Of a stretch of DNA of 64,000 bases, positions 1 to 9,588 are shown one piece after another. Both the position numbers and the translations under genes were made by a program. The notes below the pieces were generated by a model. It worked only from the letters and a program-made list of their open reading frames with translations. It was not told where the DNA came from and made no database searches. Each line of letters starts with the position of its first letter. Positions within the stretch are counted from its first letter, which is position 1. The DNA is from an uncultured Verrucomicrobiota bacterium (lineage in GTDB: Bacteria; Verrucomicrobiota; Kiritimatiellia; CAIVKH01): assembly GCA_937872895.1 (NCBI GenBank), contig CALMUP010000027.1, forward strand, positions 124,001 through 188,000, read 5' to 3'.

Positions 1-79
1 CCACAACAGGTTGCGATGATACGCCCCCCTAACCCCAACTTTTTCCGGAAAGACGACCTGCTCGCCGCTTTAAGGATGC

Positions 80-955
80 ATGAGAACATCACGCATCAAG
101 GTCGATGATTCCGATACTTGGTATCATTGTTACAATCGAACCGCCGGCACGTCAAAGGACCGGCCCTTCCGCGACGCCGACAAGGAGCAGTTTGTCCGGA
201 TCCTTCACCGGGTGAGTCAGCTCTACGGAATCGGGATTATTGCCTATCAGGTGATGTCAAACCACTACCACTTGCTGGTTCACGCCCCGCGGGAGGTAAT
301 GAGTCCGGAAGACATGTGCCGCCGCTACAAGGTATTCCATCGGGATCGCAAGGATTTGAATCCGGATAGCGAGCTTTGCCGCTTATGGCAACAGCGGGCA
401 CGTGACATCAGTTGGTTCATGCGCCATCTCCAGCAGCTGTTTACCATGTGGTACAACCGGAGCCGTCCGCTTCGACGTCGTGGCTCGCTTTGGGCCGATC
501 GTTTCAAACACACGATTCTGGAAAGCGGATCGGCGGTATGGGCCTGTTGGAACTACATCGAAAACAACCCGGTCCGGGCAGGTATGGTTGAAAAAGCCGG
601 GGACTACCGGTTTTCCTCCTACGGAGTATGGCATCAATCCGGAAAACATCCTTTTGCCGATCAGGTAGCGATACGCATTTTGCCCATGCTCGGACTCAGA
701 AACCTGACCGATCTATTTTCCATGATGTCAGCCCTTCTTGACAAACAAGCCTCTTCTGGTGAGAGCCATACATCCGTCAACACGATTTCGCGGCGCATCC
801 GCTATTGGGTGGACGGACTGGTCATAGGGTCCGAACTATTTGTTCGCACGGTCATGTCCACTCATCATCCGCAGGCATCCTGTCGTAGGATCATGAACCG
901 AGCCACTGACGAGCCACCCCTTGCATGCTGGCGAAGACCGAGACCCGAACGCTAG
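80..955 (+). CDS. RAYT / REP-associated tyrosine transposase (Y1_Tnp, IS200-like fold)
   Basis: This 291-residue protein belongs to the Y1/HUH single-strand transposase family, in the chromosomal RAYT branch thought to mobilise REP palindromes. The HUH metal motif is visible as H62-Y-H64 inside NHYHLLVH, after a YHCYNR start typical of RAYTs. A probable catalytic tyrosine is Y125 in the helix before the conserved RRRGSLWADRFK block, followed by the ENNPVRAGMV motif. The length is normal for RAYTs and the frame is intact. An AAGGA ribosome-binding site lies five bases before the ATG. No IS200-type left and right ends are obvious, which fits a domesticated, non-self-transposing RAYT. Several REP-like palindromes elsewhere in the window are candidate substrates; that link is inference. 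Confidence 0.88.
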   Translation: MRTSRIKVDDSDTWYHCYNRTAGTSKDRPFRDADKEQFVRILHRVSQLYGIGIIAYQVMSNHYHLLVHAPREVMSPEDMCRRYKVFHRDRKDLNPDSELCRLWQQRARDISWFMRHLQQLFTMWYNRSRPLRRRGSLWADRFKHTILESGSAVWACWNYIENNPVRAGMVEKAGDYRFSSYGVWHQSGKHPFADQVAIRILPMLGLRNLTDLFSMMSALLDKQASSGESHTSVNTISRRIRYWVDGLVIGSELFVRTVMSTHHPQASCRRIMNRATDEPPLACWRRPRPER

Positions 956-1156
956 CTATTACCACCCAACAATACGCTTGCGGAACAGGACCGTGATATC
1001 GGCGGATGCGAAGAGGTCTGCCCGGAAACCGGAATATCACCCCCACGCGCGCACATACTGGGCCGTATGAGCGACCGCACCACCCTGCCGCGCAACCAGA
1101 CACCAAGCGCAATCCACGATCACCACGTCTATCGGTTCATACCTTAGGCATGGTCG

Positions 1157-1229
1157 CTATTTCTGTGTCCCCTTCGCCGTACCTTCGCCGTCTATTTCTG
1201 TGTCCCCTTCGCCCTGTGTCCCCTTCGCC
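1157..1229. repeat. Short direct repeats (CTATTTCTGTGTCCCCTTCGCC family)
   Basis: Two 22-base copies (1157-1178 and 1192-1213) and a 16-base partial copy (1214-1229) of one motif lie side by side, with a further degenerate GTACCTTCGCC unit at 1179-1189. The first copy supplies the stop codon of the MFS gene on the minus strand. The array sits 200 bases from the RAYT gene. The stretch 956-1156 between that gene and the array shows no gene or clear signal. Confidence 0.75.
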
Positions 1230-2479
1230 CCTTTCGCCGAGGTTTCTATGTCCCTCTCGGACCGTCTTGGAAGAGGCGCACAATCCCGCCCTTTCCAGGC
1301 GAACCACAGGGTCCCCGCGACGCCGAAGGCAAATGCAATCTTCAGGTTCAGTTCCGGCGAAACCTGCCAGAGCAAGGCTCCCCCGAAGGCGGCAAACGCT
1401 ACTAGTATGTCCCTGATCAGGTAATAGAGGCCGAACATCGCGGCCTTACGGCCCTCAGGGGCCAGATCCATGATCAGGGCCTTGCGCGTCGGCTCACCAA
1501 ATTCCTTCAGACCGCGCAGTACGAAAACTGCAGCGAGCGGCGCCATCGATTCGGCATGGAGCAACGCCAGCGGAAACAAGGTGAAAAAGCCGAAGGTGAT
1601 CAGCACAAACGGTTTCTTGCCGAACTGATCCGCCAGGTAGGCCACAGGCAGGTAAATCAATACGGCGGTGATGTTCTCGATGGCGGATAGCCACCCGAAG
1701 GCCAGCTCGGAGACCGGCTGGGTGATCGCACGGGTAGCCCAAATCACCACGAAGGCATCCGGGATGCGTTCACAGAAACGAACGAGAATATCCGACCACA
1801 GCAGGTTCCGCAGCCCCTGCGGCATTTCCCGCCATACACGCCATGGATTCGCCTCCGGCTCCGGTTTCGACGGCGCTTCATCTGCAATCAGCCGCTGCTG
1901 CAGGATGGCCGCCACCACGGCCAGCAACAAGGCCATGACAAACGCCCGTCGCACCCCCTCCTCCACCCCCCATACCGCAATGCAGGCACCACCGACAACC
2001 GGGCCAAGCATCTTGGGGAGCCGTCGCACCAAGGCAAGCACCGAGACGCCCATGGTGCGACGATGCTTCGGAACGACCCGGGCAAGCAGGTCCATCGTGG
2101 CCGGCAGCGAAATCGCCGACCACGATATGAACAAGACCGCCCCGACCAGGACCGCCCACCAGGCATGGATCATGATAACCGCAAGATAACCCAGCACGGA
2201 AAGCAGATTGAACAGCAACAAAGCGCGCTTTGTTCCCAACCGGTCGCTCAGGTACCCTCCCGGAAACGAGTACAGCGCCGACAAAAGATCATCCAGACCC
2301 GCCAACAATCCGATCGCCAGCACCGCCGTGGATGCCGGCGCCAAGGCCTGCAGGTACAGCGGTAAAAACCGCTCGGCCATGTGCTCGCCCATGCCCACCA
2401 GGACCACCATGCCCAGCAATCCGGCCATGCTGCGCGTGTGGCCGGTCACTGGTAATGAGGGTGTCCCTTCCGGTTTCAT
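1157..2479 (-). CDS. MFS transporter
   Basis: This 440-residue major facilitator superfamily protein has about 12 hydrophobic segments. It carries the family loop motif between TM2 and TM3 (GGYLSDRLGTKRALL) and its echo in the second half (AYLADQFGKKPFVL). The substrate cannot be told from sequence. The last roughly 35 residues are hydrophilic and encoded by the tandem repeat at 1157-1229 (GEGDTEIDGEG, then GTAKGTQK and stop), so the original C-terminus was probably near the RRSERD stretch. The chosen ATG at 2479 has no clear Shine-Dalgarno sequence; an internal start at MAGLLGM is possible. The gene is transcribed alone. The 2480-2702 gap upstream shows no gene. Confidence 0.85.
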   Translation of the reverse strand: MKPEGTPSLPVTGHTRSMAGLLGMVVLVGMGEHMAERFLPLYLQALAPASTAVLAIGLLAGLDDLLSALYSFPGGYLSDRLGTKRALLLFNLLSVLGYLAVIMIHAWWAVLVGAVLFISWSAISLPATMDLLARVVPKHRRTMGVSVLALVRRLPKMLGPVVGGACIAVWGVEEGVRRAFVMALLLAVVAAILQQRLIADEAPSKPEPEANPWRVWREMPQGLRNLLWSDILVRFCERIPDAFVVIWATRAITQPVSELAFGWLSAIENITAVLIYLPVAYLADQFGKKPFVLITFGFFTLFPLALLHAESMAPLAAVFVLRGLKEFGEPTRKALIMDLAPEGRKAAMFGLYYLIRDILVAFAAFGGALLWQVSPELNLKIAFAFGVAGTLWFAWKGRDCAPLPRRSERDIETSAKGAKGTQGEGDTEIDGEGTAKGTQK

Positions 2480-2702
2480 GCGTTTCGTATTCCGGCACGG
2501 TCAAGACCTGTCACCTCACGCCCCCCGTTCCGTTCCCCTTTCATCGTCGTGGAGCACCCGTGATCGTGACGTTTACTTCCTGATCAACTCACGGCGGTGG
2601 AATGGTCTGATCATCGCACACAACCCCGGAGCGAGGCAACCAACCCGTTCGATTCCGGGTTAATGATGACGTGATCGGCTTGACCCCGCCAGGGAGGAGA
2701 AA

Positions 2703-2735
2703 CAAAAAGGCCCCGGCCATTGCTGGCCGGGGCCC
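2703..2735 (-). terminator. Rho-independent terminator of the urt-porin operon
   Basis: Read on the minus strand, an 11-bp perfect GC-rich stem (GGCCCCGGCCA with TGGCCGGGGCC, arms 2724-2734 and 2709-2719) with a 4-base loop is followed directly by TTTTTG. It lies 30 bases after the porin stop codon and closes the transcription unit. Confidence 0.92.
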
Positions 2736-2763
2736 CCGCATGGAGTAGCGGTAGCAAACGCGG

Positions 2764-3726
2764 TTAGAACGTGTAGAGCAGTTCGGCGGCGAAGGTGTCG
2801 GCGTCGCCGGCGTCACCGTAGTCGTCGTGGCGGTATTCGGTGACCAGCAGCAGGTTGGAGGCGAGCTTGTAGCTCGGGCTGATCGTGTACTCGGTGTTCT
2901 CGTAGCCGTTGTCGAGGTCGGCGTAGCTGGTACGCAGGGTCAGCGCGGCCTTGCCGAAGGCATAGTTGACCATGAACAGGTAACCATCGCCGTCGCTGCC
3001 CGCACCCTCGATGTCGTACAGGAGGTTGTACTCACCGGCAAGGGTGAGCGCGCCGACCTTGTACTCGGCCCAGAAGTTGGCGATGCCCTTGTCGTAGGCA
3101 TCGGCGAGTTCCTCGTCGACGACCGTGGCATCGAACTCCTCGGTGGCATAGCCGGCCTGAAGGGTGAGGCCTTCAACGGGCGCAAGCTTGAGCTGGACTT
3201 CGTAGCTGAGGGTTTCGGGATCGTTGTCACCCGAGTACCAGCCATCGACGATTGCACCATAGACACTGCCGACACCGAAATCATAGGTCAAACCGGCACC
3301 GCTGGCATACCCGGGATAACCAATGATCGTGGCCGAAACCGAATACTGGTAAAGCAAGGTCGGCTCCGCTCCTTCATACCCGAGGCCGCTGAGAAACTTA
3401 CCGGCCTTGGCAGTCAGGCCGTTCTCGAAGTCGTAGGTGACGAACGCCTGTTCAACCACCACGCCCTCGTCCGACGCATTGACGTCATTGATTTCCACGC
3501 GGGCAGCAACCTTCTCCACGGGATCGAAGCTGAGTCCGAGTTCCCACTGGTCGAAGGAGGCGGTCGAGGTGGTCTCGCCATCCTGATCCCGATAGGTCGT
3601 GGACATGTCGATGAAGCCATCGGCCTTGAGGCCGGGGGCCAGCTCGATTTCCGCATAGGCGGCCGGAACGGACACTGCCAAACCCAGCGCGATCAGCGTC
3701 CGGGTCATCTTGCTCTTCGTTTTCAT
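2764..3726 (-). CDS. Outer-membrane beta-barrel porin at the end of the urea transport operon
   Basis: This 320-residue protein has a Sec signal peptide ending at AAYA (about residue 25). The rest is made of alternating amphipathic beta strands rich in Tyr, Gly and Asp, and it ends in the outer-membrane signature LLYTF with a terminal Phe. The size and the TYRD/FDQWELGLSFDP start resemble short-chain porins seen in urea or amide gene clusters; the exact subfamily is uncertain. Two ATGs are in frame; the second (3726) is chosen because AGGAG lies six bases upstream of it but directly touches the first. The gene starts 47 bases after the urtE stop with no terminator between, so it is probably co-transcribed and gives urea access to the periplasm. 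Confidence 0.85.
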   Translation of the reverse strand: MKTKSKMTRTLIALGLAVSVPAAYAEIELAPGLKADGFIDMSTTYRDQDGETTSTASFDQWELGLSFDPVEKVAARVEINDVNASDEGVVVEQAFVTYDFENGLTAKAGKFLSGLGYEGAEPTLLYQYSVSATIIGYPGYASGAGLTYDFGVGSVYGAIVDGWYSGDNDPETLSYEVQLKLAPVEGLTLQAGYATEEFDATVVDEELADAYDKGIANFWAEYKVGALTLAGEYNLLYDIEGAGSDGDGYLFMVNYAFGKAALTLRTSYADLDNGYENTEYTISPSYKLASNLLLVTEYRHDDYGDAGDADTFAAELLYTF

Positions 3727-3773
3727 GGTCATCTCCTGTTTGGTGTGTTTTAACGCGCGCAGGCCAACCTGGC

Positions 3774-4487
3774 CTACACGCTCAGATAGCGATGGACAAT
3801 CTCCGGGGATAATTCGCGGGTCTCGCCCGCTGCGGCGATTTGGCCGCGGTTCATTACGACAAAGTGGCGGCTGTATTCACGCACGAAGTCGAGGTACTGC
3901 TCGACGATCAGCACGGTCATGCCGAACTCGCCGGTGAGCCGGCACAACACCTCGCCGATCTGCTGGATGATGTTGGGCTGGATGCCCTCGGTCGGCTCGT
4001 CGAGGATGACCAGCTTGGGATCGGTCATCAACGCACGGCCGATGGCGAGCTGCTGTTGCTGGCCACCGGAGAGGTCGCCGCCGCGCCGCCCCCTCATGTC
4101 GCGCAGCACGGGGAACAGCTCGTAGATGAACGGCGGCACGGTGCGCAGCTTGTCGTCGCGCGCGACCAGGCCGACCAGCAGGTTCTCCTCGACGGTGAGG
4201 CGCGGGAAGATCATCCGCCCCTGCGGTACATACGCCATGCCGCCGCGCACGCGGCGGTGGGTGGGTTGGCGGGTGACGTCACGGCCGTCGAACTCGATCG
4301 CCCCGGCCTGCGGCTTGAGGATGCCCATGATGGTCTTCATCAGCGTGGTCTTGCCCACGCCGTTACGGCCCATGACGCTGACCACCGTGCGCTCGGGTAC
4401 GGTGAGCTGCACGCCGCGCAGCGCGAGCACGTGGCCGTAGGCGACCTTGACGTCGCGGATGGTGAGCATGGAATTCAACGCGATCAT
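3774..4487 (-). CDS. urtE: Urea ABC transporter ATP-binding protein UrtE
   Basis: This 237-residue ATPase of the LivF/UrtE type energises urea import through UrtBC. It shows Walker A (GRNGVGKTT), the Q-loop (VPQGRMIFPRLT), the ABC signature LSGGQQQQLAIGRAL and Walker B with the switch region (LVILDEPTEGIQP). Its ATG overlaps the urtD stop codon as ATGA, which implies translational coupling and decides the start; a second in-frame ATG (MLTIRDV) lies six codons later. Conserved features that favour UrtE over LivF are the TEGIQPNIIQQI stretch and the gene order. Confidence 0.95.
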   Translation of the reverse strand: MIALNSMLTIRDVKVAYGHVLALRGVQLTVPERTVVSVMGRNGVGKTTLMKTIMGILKPQAGAIEFDGRDVTRQPTHRRVRGGMAYVPQGRMIFPRLTVEENLLVGLVARDDKLRTVPPFIYELFPVLRDMRGRRGGDLSGGQQQQLAIGRALMTDPKLVILDEPTEGIQPNIIQQIGEVLCRLTGEFGMTVLIVEQYLDFVREYSRHFVVMNRGQIAAAGETRELSPEIVHRYLSV

Positions 4488-5293
4488 CGTCCCAGGTAGG
4501 CCTCCCGGACCTCGTGGTTGTTCTGGACCTCCTCGAGCGATCCTTCGGCGAGGATGCGGCCTTCGTTCAGCACGGTGACCTTGGCATCGAGGCGGCGCAC
4601 AAAGTCCATGTCGTGCTCGATGACCATGATGGTGTGCTTCTCGCGCAGCTCGAGCAGCAGGTCGGCGGTCAGACCGGTCTCGGCATCGGTCAGGCCGGCC
4701 GCCGGCTCGTCGATCAGCAGCAGTTTCGGGTTCGACAGGATGAGGGTGCTGATGGCCAGCCACTGGCGCTGGCCGTGGCTGAGGTGGCGGGCCTGGGTGT
4801 GGGCGCAGGTTTCGAGGCGGACGCGGGCGAGGAGGGCCATGATGCGGTCGCGGTCGCTGGTGGTGGTCCGCCCGAACAGGTTGGCCCAGACGGCCTGATG
4901 GCCGGGCAAGGCGAGCTCCATGTTCTCGAAGGCAGTGAGGCTGTCGTACACGGTAGGGGTCTGGAACTTGCGGCCGATGCCGTTGCGGGCGATATCGGTG
5001 TCGGACCAGGTGGTGATGTCGGCGCTGTTGTAGTGGACGCGGCCGGTGGTGGGCAGGGTCTTGCCGCTGATCACGTCGCACATCGTGGTCTTGCCGGCGC
5101 CGTTCGGGCCGATGACCACGCGGAGTTCCTGGTGGCCGATGCCGAAGGCCTCGATGTCGAGGGCCTTGAAGCCGTCGAACACCGCGGTGATGCCCTCAAG
5201 GAACAGCAGGTACTTTTTGTCCCACAGGCCGTTTACGCTTGGCCGGTCCTCCTCATAGGGCCGGTGGGTGACGATGGATTCGGTGGCGATCAC
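4484..5293 (-). CDS. urtD: Urea ABC transporter ATP-binding protein UrtD
   Basis: This 269-residue LivG/UrtD-type ATPase has Walker A (GPNGAGKTT), the Q-loop in GIGRKFQTPTVY, the signature LSHGQRQWLAI and Walker B (LLLIDEPAAGLT), plus the switch histidine in VIEHDMDF. The KFQTPTV motif is typical of urea-type UrtD. Translation most likely begins at a GTG that overlaps the urtC stop as GTGA. No ATG occurs between that GTG and Walker A. Confidence 0.95.
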   Translation of the reverse strand: MIATESIVTHRPYEEDRPSVNGLWDKKYLLFLEGITAVFDGFKALDIEAFGIGHQELRVVIGPNGAGKTTMCDVISGKTLPTTGRVHYNSADITTWSDTDIARNGIGRKFQTPTVYDSLTAFENMELALPGHQAVWANLFGRTTTSDRDRIMALLARVRLETCAHTQARHLSHGQRQWLAISTLILSNPKLLLIDEPAAGLTDAETGLTADLLLELREKHTIMVIEHDMDFVRRLDAKVTVLNEGRILAEGSLEEVQNNHEVREAYLGR

Positions 5294-6465
5294 GCCTGAT
5301 CCTCCCCGGGGACCGCCAGGCTGGCGGGTGCGGGTTCGGTCCATCGGGCGCGCAGCGAGGTCCATGCGGCGGCGAGTTGAGCGCCGAGGCCCATCACGCC
5401 GCCGGGCATCAGCAGCACGACGGCGAGGAAGAGCAGACCCTGCACGAACGGCCAGACTTCGGGGGCGCGGGTGGTGAGGAAGCTGTAGAACAGGTTCACG
5501 CCGAGGGCGCCGATGACCGCGCCGGACAGGGTGCCGCGGCCGCCGACGGCGACCCAGATGACCACCAGGATCGAGCGGTCGGCCGCCATGTTCGCGGGGG
5601 TGAAGATGCCCATCTGCGGGGCGTAGAGCATGCCGCCGAGCCCGGCCAGCGCGCCGGCCACGGTGAACACGAAGGCCTTGTAGTGGTACGGGCGGTAGCC
5701 GGAGAAGCGCAGGGTTTTCTCGTCGTCGCGCACGGCGACGAGCACGCGGCCGAACGGCGAGCGGGTCAGCCAGCGGCACAGCAGGTAACTCGCGATGAGC
5801 AACACCACGGTGGTCAGGTAGAGACCGAGTTTCACGTGGTCGGAGGTCAGCGGAAAGCCGGCGATGGTGGCGAAGCGGGTCAGCCCGTTGGTGCCGCACA
5901 GCTTCATGTTGTTCATGCAGAAGACCAGCCAGAAGGCGACGGTGATCGCCTGGGTGAGGATCGAGAAGTAGACGCCGCGGACCTTGCTCTTGAAGCCGAA
6001 GTAGCCGATCAGGTAGGCGACGAGGCCGGGGATCAGCACGCCGAGCGCGACGGTCAGGGGCAGCCAGAAGAACGGTTTCCAGAACCACGGGACGGTCGCA
6101 TCACCGGGGGCCTCGCCGACCGCGTAGGGGTAGACCACGTAGAGGCAGGCGGGGATCTTCCAGCCGTTCGCGTCGATGATGCCTTCGGGTCCGCCGTGGT
6201 GGGCGAGGTACATCCCCATCGCGTAGCCGCCGAGGGAGAAGAACAGGGCCTGGCAGAGGCTGAGGATGCCGGTGTAGCCCCAGATCAGGTCGAGGCCGAT
6301 GGCGACGATCGCGAAGGTCAGGTAGCGGCCGAGCATGTTCACCGTCTCGATGGTGAGGTGGCCCGCAAGGTAGGCGGCGGGCACGGCGAACAGGCCGGCG
6401 GCGACCAGGAAGAGCGTGAACCGGTGCGCGTGCAGGCGCGCGGCGAAGCCGGGGGCGTTAGACAT
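5290..6465 (-). CDS. urtC: Urea ABC transporter permease UrtC
   Basis: This 391-residue inner-membrane permease of the LivM/UrtC family forms the translocation channel with UrtB. It has about ten hydrophobic segments and the family motifs GYTGILSLCQALFFSLGGYA near residue 70 and RVLVAVRDDEKTLRFSGY in the cytoplasmic loop that contacts the ATPases. The start MSNAPGF at 6465 overlaps the end of urtB by 8 bases. The loop around residues 95-140, with NGWKIPACLYVVYP, is the longer periplasmic insertion usual in UrtC. Confidence 0.95.
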   Translation of the reverse strand: MSNAPGFAARLHAHRFTLFLVAAGLFAVPAAYLAGHLTIETVNMLGRYLTFAIVAIGLDLIWGYTGILSLCQALFFSLGGYAMGMYLAHHGGPEGIIDANGWKIPACLYVVYPYAVGEAPGDATVPWFWKPFFWLPLTVALGVLIPGLVAYLIGYFGFKSKVRGVYFSILTQAITVAFWLVFCMNNMKLCGTNGLTRFATIAGFPLTSDHVKLGLYLTTVVLLIASYLLCRWLTRSPFGRVLVAVRDDEKTLRFSGYRPYHYKAFVFTVAGALAGLGGMLYAPQMGIFTPANMAADRSILVVIWVAVGGRGTLSGAVIGALGVNLFYSFLTTRAPEVWPFVQGLLFLAVVLLMPGGVMGLGAQLAAAWTSLRARWTEPAPASLAVPGEDQA

Positions 6466-8140
6466 CGGCCGCCCTCCCCTTCGGCGCGAACAGGCCGGCC
6501 GGCTTGAACTGGATGAAGGTGACGATGATGATGAGCAGTACGACTTTCGCCCAGATGGCACCGAAGGTGAACCCGCCGATCTCGAGGGGCTCGATCAACT
6601 TGGTCAGGATGCCGATACCGAGGCCGGCGCAGATCACGCCGACCATTTCGCCGACACCGCCGGTGACCACGACGAGGAACGAATCGATGATGAAGTTCTT
6701 CTGGCCCATGTCGGGGGTCACGCCGCCGATCAGGGTCCATGCGTAGCCGGCGAGGCCGGCGAGGCCGGAGCCGAGGGCGAAGGTCAGGCGGTCGACGAGG
6801 TGGGTATTCACCCCCATCGACGCGGCCATGTCGCGGTTCTGCATGGTCGCACGCATGTTCAGGCCGAGCCGCGAGCGCTGGATGAGCTGGTGCAGGGCGA
6901 GCAGGGCGACCACGCACAGGCCGATGATGAAGAGGCGTCCGTAGGGCAGCGTCAGGTCGGGCAGGATCTCGATGCCTCCACGCGCCCAGGCGGGGGCGTT
7001 CACGCCGATGTTGTCGCCGTAGCGGAGGCGGACGGCCTGGATCAGGATCAGGCCGAGGCCCCAGGTGGCGAGCAGCGATTCGAGCGGGCGCTTGTAGAGG
7101 TGGCGTACGACCAGCCATTCGATCAGGAAACCGGCGAGGGCGGCGGCCAGGAACGCGGCGGGGAGGGCGGCCCAGAAGTAGACGTCCTGGTGGGCGGCGG
7201 AGATCACACCGGAGGCGGCGAGCGAGCCGAACAGGCGTTGCATCTCGTAGGTGGTATAGGCGCCGATCATCATCATTTCACCGTGGGCCATGTTGATCAC
7301 GCCCATGAGTCCGAACGTGATGGCGAGGCCCATGGCCATCAGGATCAGCACGGAGCCAAGGGAGATGCCCTGGAACAGGCTGGAGACGCGGTCGAGCAGG
7401 AACAGGCGGCGTTCGATGGTGCGGATCGCGTCGGTGGCGACGGCGTGGAGGACGTCGCGGGCTTCGGGATCGGCCAGCTCTGCGGTGAGCAATTCGCGCA
7501 GGCGCGGTATGGCGCGTTGGCACCGCAATTCGGCGAGGGCGATGATGGCTTCCACCTGGGCGTGTGAACCCGGCGGATTCTGGTCGAGTTGGATCAGGGA
7601 AATGCTTTCGCGGGCGGTGCGGCGGACGCGGCGGTCGGGGTCGTTGGCGGCGAGGTCCTCGAGTTTGCCGAGGGCCTCGACCAGCACCGGCGGATCGCCG
7701 CATTTCTTCGCGCCGGCGATCCGGCTTTCCGCGCGTGGGGAAAACAGGCGCAACAGGCTGCGGGCGTTGGCGACGGTCTTGCGTTCGTTGCGTGAGATCT
7801 TGATGGCGACGAGGTCGGATTTGGCAACCACAACCGGGGTAGACTCCGCGTCGAGCAGCGGCATGGACGTTAGCGGATCCAGCAGGACGAGGCGTTGGCC
7901 GGGGTGGCTTTCGGCGACGACCAATTGTCCGTTCCAGCCATGGACGGAGCCGACGCGGTAGGCTTCAAAGAAGGGGTCGAGGCGTTCATCGCCGGTTCGG
8001 GCGAGATCGATCAGCGCGGCTTCGCGGTCGGCGGCGTTCTCGGAAAGGAGGCGAGGGAATATGGCTGCGGGTTCGGCGCGGGTCACCGTGGCGGCGCCGG
8101 TCAGGGCGAGCAGCAGCAGGATGATGATTCGTTCGCGCAT
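6458..8140 (-). CDS. urtB: Urea ABC transporter permease UrtB (long form with N-terminal periplasmic domain)
   Basis: This 560-residue protein has two parts. Residues 1-20 are a signal peptide or anchor (RERIIILLLLALTGAA), and residues 25-265 form a soluble, HEAT-like helical domain. From about residue 270 a LivH-type permease follows with VINMAHGEMMMIGAY, RATMQNRDMAASMG and a conserved GGVTPDMGQKNFIIDSF segment. The long N-terminal domain is known from proteobacterial-type UrtB and is absent from LivH. The start is placed at MRERII, where the signal peptide begins, not at an upstream in-frame ATG that would add an unlikely Ser/Arg-rich extension. It lies 88 bases after urtA. Confidence 0.94.
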   Translation of the reverse strand: MRERIIILLLLALTGAATVTRAEPAAIFPRLLSENAADREAALIDLARTGDERLDPFFEAYRVGSVHGWNGQLVVAESHPGQRLVLLDPLTSMPLLDAESTPVVVAKSDLVAIKISRNERKTVANARSLLRLFSPRAESRIAGAKKCGDPPVLVEALGKLEDLAANDPDRRVRRTARESISLIQLDQNPPGSHAQVEAIIALAELRCQRAIPRLRELLTAELADPEARDVLHAVATDAIRTIERRLFLLDRVSSLFQGISLGSVLILMAMGLAITFGLMGVINMAHGEMMMIGAYTTYEMQRLFGSLAASGVISAAHQDVYFWAALPAAFLAAALAGFLIEWLVVRHLYKRPLESLLATWGLGLILIQAVRLRYGDNIGVNAPAWARGGIEILPDLTLPYGRLFIIGLCVVALLALHQLIQRSRLGLNMRATMQNRDMAASMGVNTHLVDRLTFALGSGLAGLAGYAWTLIGGVTPDMGQKNFIIDSFLVVVTGGVGEMVGVICAGLGIGILTKLIEPLEIGGFTFGAIWAKVVLLIIIVTFIQFKPAGLFAPKGRAADV

Positions 8141-8228
8141 GGTGAACCCAACAGGGCGGGCGGAGGGAGCGGTTTCGATTCGGCGTCGGCCGGGATGGGA
8201 CCGACCGGCGCCGGAACAGGGACATCGA

Positions 8229-9494
8229 TTACAGTTTCTTCGGGCCGCCGGTCGGGGGCGGGAAGTTGCCGTCGGGATGCAGGAAGCGGCTGTACGAGTC
8301 GGGTTCGACCAGGCCATCGCTGGCGTAGACGATCTTGAACTGGCCGTCGGCGAGGATTTCACCGATGAAGACCGGCTTGTGGGTGTGCTGGTTGCTCACG
8401 TGCATCTTCTTCGCACCGCCGGGGGCGTCGAATTCAAGACCGTAGGCCGCGGCGCGCACGGCATCGACGTCAAACGAACCGGCCTTCTCGGCGGCTGCTT
8501 TCCAGACATAGACGCCGAAGTAGGCTGCTTCGATCGGGTCGTCGGTCACGCGGTCGGCGCCGCCGGGAAGGTTGTTCTTCTCGCAGTAGGCCTTGAAGTC
8601 GGCGACGAACTTCGCGTTTTCGGGGGTATCGATCGACTGGAAGTAGTTCCACGCGGCGAGGTGGCCGACGAGCGGCGGGACGTCCATCGCGCGGAGTTCG
8701 TCCTCGGCGACCGAGAAGGCCATGATCGGGCAATCCTCGGAGGTCAGGCCCTGGTTGGCGAATTCCTTGTAGAACGGGACGTTCGAGTCGCCGTTGATCG
8801 TCGACATCACGCAGGCGTCACCGCCGGCGGCGAACTTCTTGATGTTCGCGACGATGGTCTGGTAGTCCTGGTGGTGGAACGGGGTGTATTCCTCGATGAT
8901 GTTCTCATCGGGCACGCCCTTCGACTTCAGGAACGCCTTCAGCACCTTGTTCGCGGTTCGCGGGAACACGTAGTCGGTGCCGAGAAGGTAGAACTTCTTG
9001 CTGCCGATCTCCTCCATCATGTATTCGGCGGCGGGGATCAACTGCTGGTTCGGGGACGCGCCGGTGTAGAACACGTTCAGCGACTGTTCCTCGCCCTCGT
9101 ACTGCACGGGGTAGAACAGCAGCGCGTTGTATTCCTCGAACACGGGCAGGCAGGACTTGCGGCTCACCGAGGTCCAGCAACCGAAGGTCGCGGCGACCTT
9201 GTGGTTCACGATCAGTTCCTTCGCTTTCTCGGCGAAGAGCGGCCAGTCGGACGCGGGATCAACGACCACGGCCTCGACTGGTTTACCGAGCACGCCGCCG
9301 GCGGCATTGATCTCCTCGACGGCCATCAAGACGACGTCGCGGAGTGACGTCTCGGAAATGGCCATGGTGCCGCTCAAGGAATGCAGCACACCGATCTTCA
9401 CCGGCTCCTCGGCCCGCGACGGCAAGGCCATCGCCCCGGCCACCAGCGTCGCCCCGAGGGCTGCCCGCCACGATGTTTTTACGATTGGATTCAC
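8229..9494 (-). CDS. urtA: Urea ABC transporter substrate-binding protein UrtA
   Basis: This 421-residue periplasmic binding protein of the urea/amide Leu-Ile-Val family has a signal peptide ending at PSRA. Typical UrtA stretches are visible: [47 protein letters not shown] and [18 protein letters not shown] start at 9494 is chosen because AGGAG lies eight bases upstream; an upstream ATG would add 15 residues ahead of the signal peptide. It is first in the operon, about 95 bases behind the sigma-54 site. No urease genes are in the window, so what happens to the urea is not shown here. Confidence 0.96.
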   Translation of the reverse strand: MNPIVKTSWRAALGATLVAGAMALPSRAEEPVKIGVLHSLSGTMAISETSLRDVVLMAVEEINAAGGVLGKPVEAVVVDPASDWPLFAEKAKELIVNHKVAATFGCWTSVSRKSCLPVFEEYNALLFYPVQYEGEEQSLNVFYTGASPNQQLIPAAEYMMEEIGSKKFYLLGTDYVFPRTANKVLKAFLKSKGVPDENIIEEYTPFHHQDYQTIVANIKKFAAGGDACVMSTINGDSNVPFYKEFANQGLTSEDCPIMAFSVAEDELRAMDVPPLVGHLAAWNYFQSIDTPENAKFVADFKAYCEKNNLPGGADRVTDDPIEAAYFGVYVWKAAAEKAGSFDVDAVRAAAYGLEFDAPGGAKKMHVSNQHTHKPVFIGEILADGQFKIVYASDGLVEPDSYSRFLHPDGNFPPPTGGPKKL

Positions 9495-9588
9495 GCTCTG
9501 TTCTCCTGGTAGTTGTGTGGTTGTGTTTTTCTGCCGCACATCCGGTCACCGCTTCACGACCGGACAGCCCGTGTGCGCCAGCAGCAAA

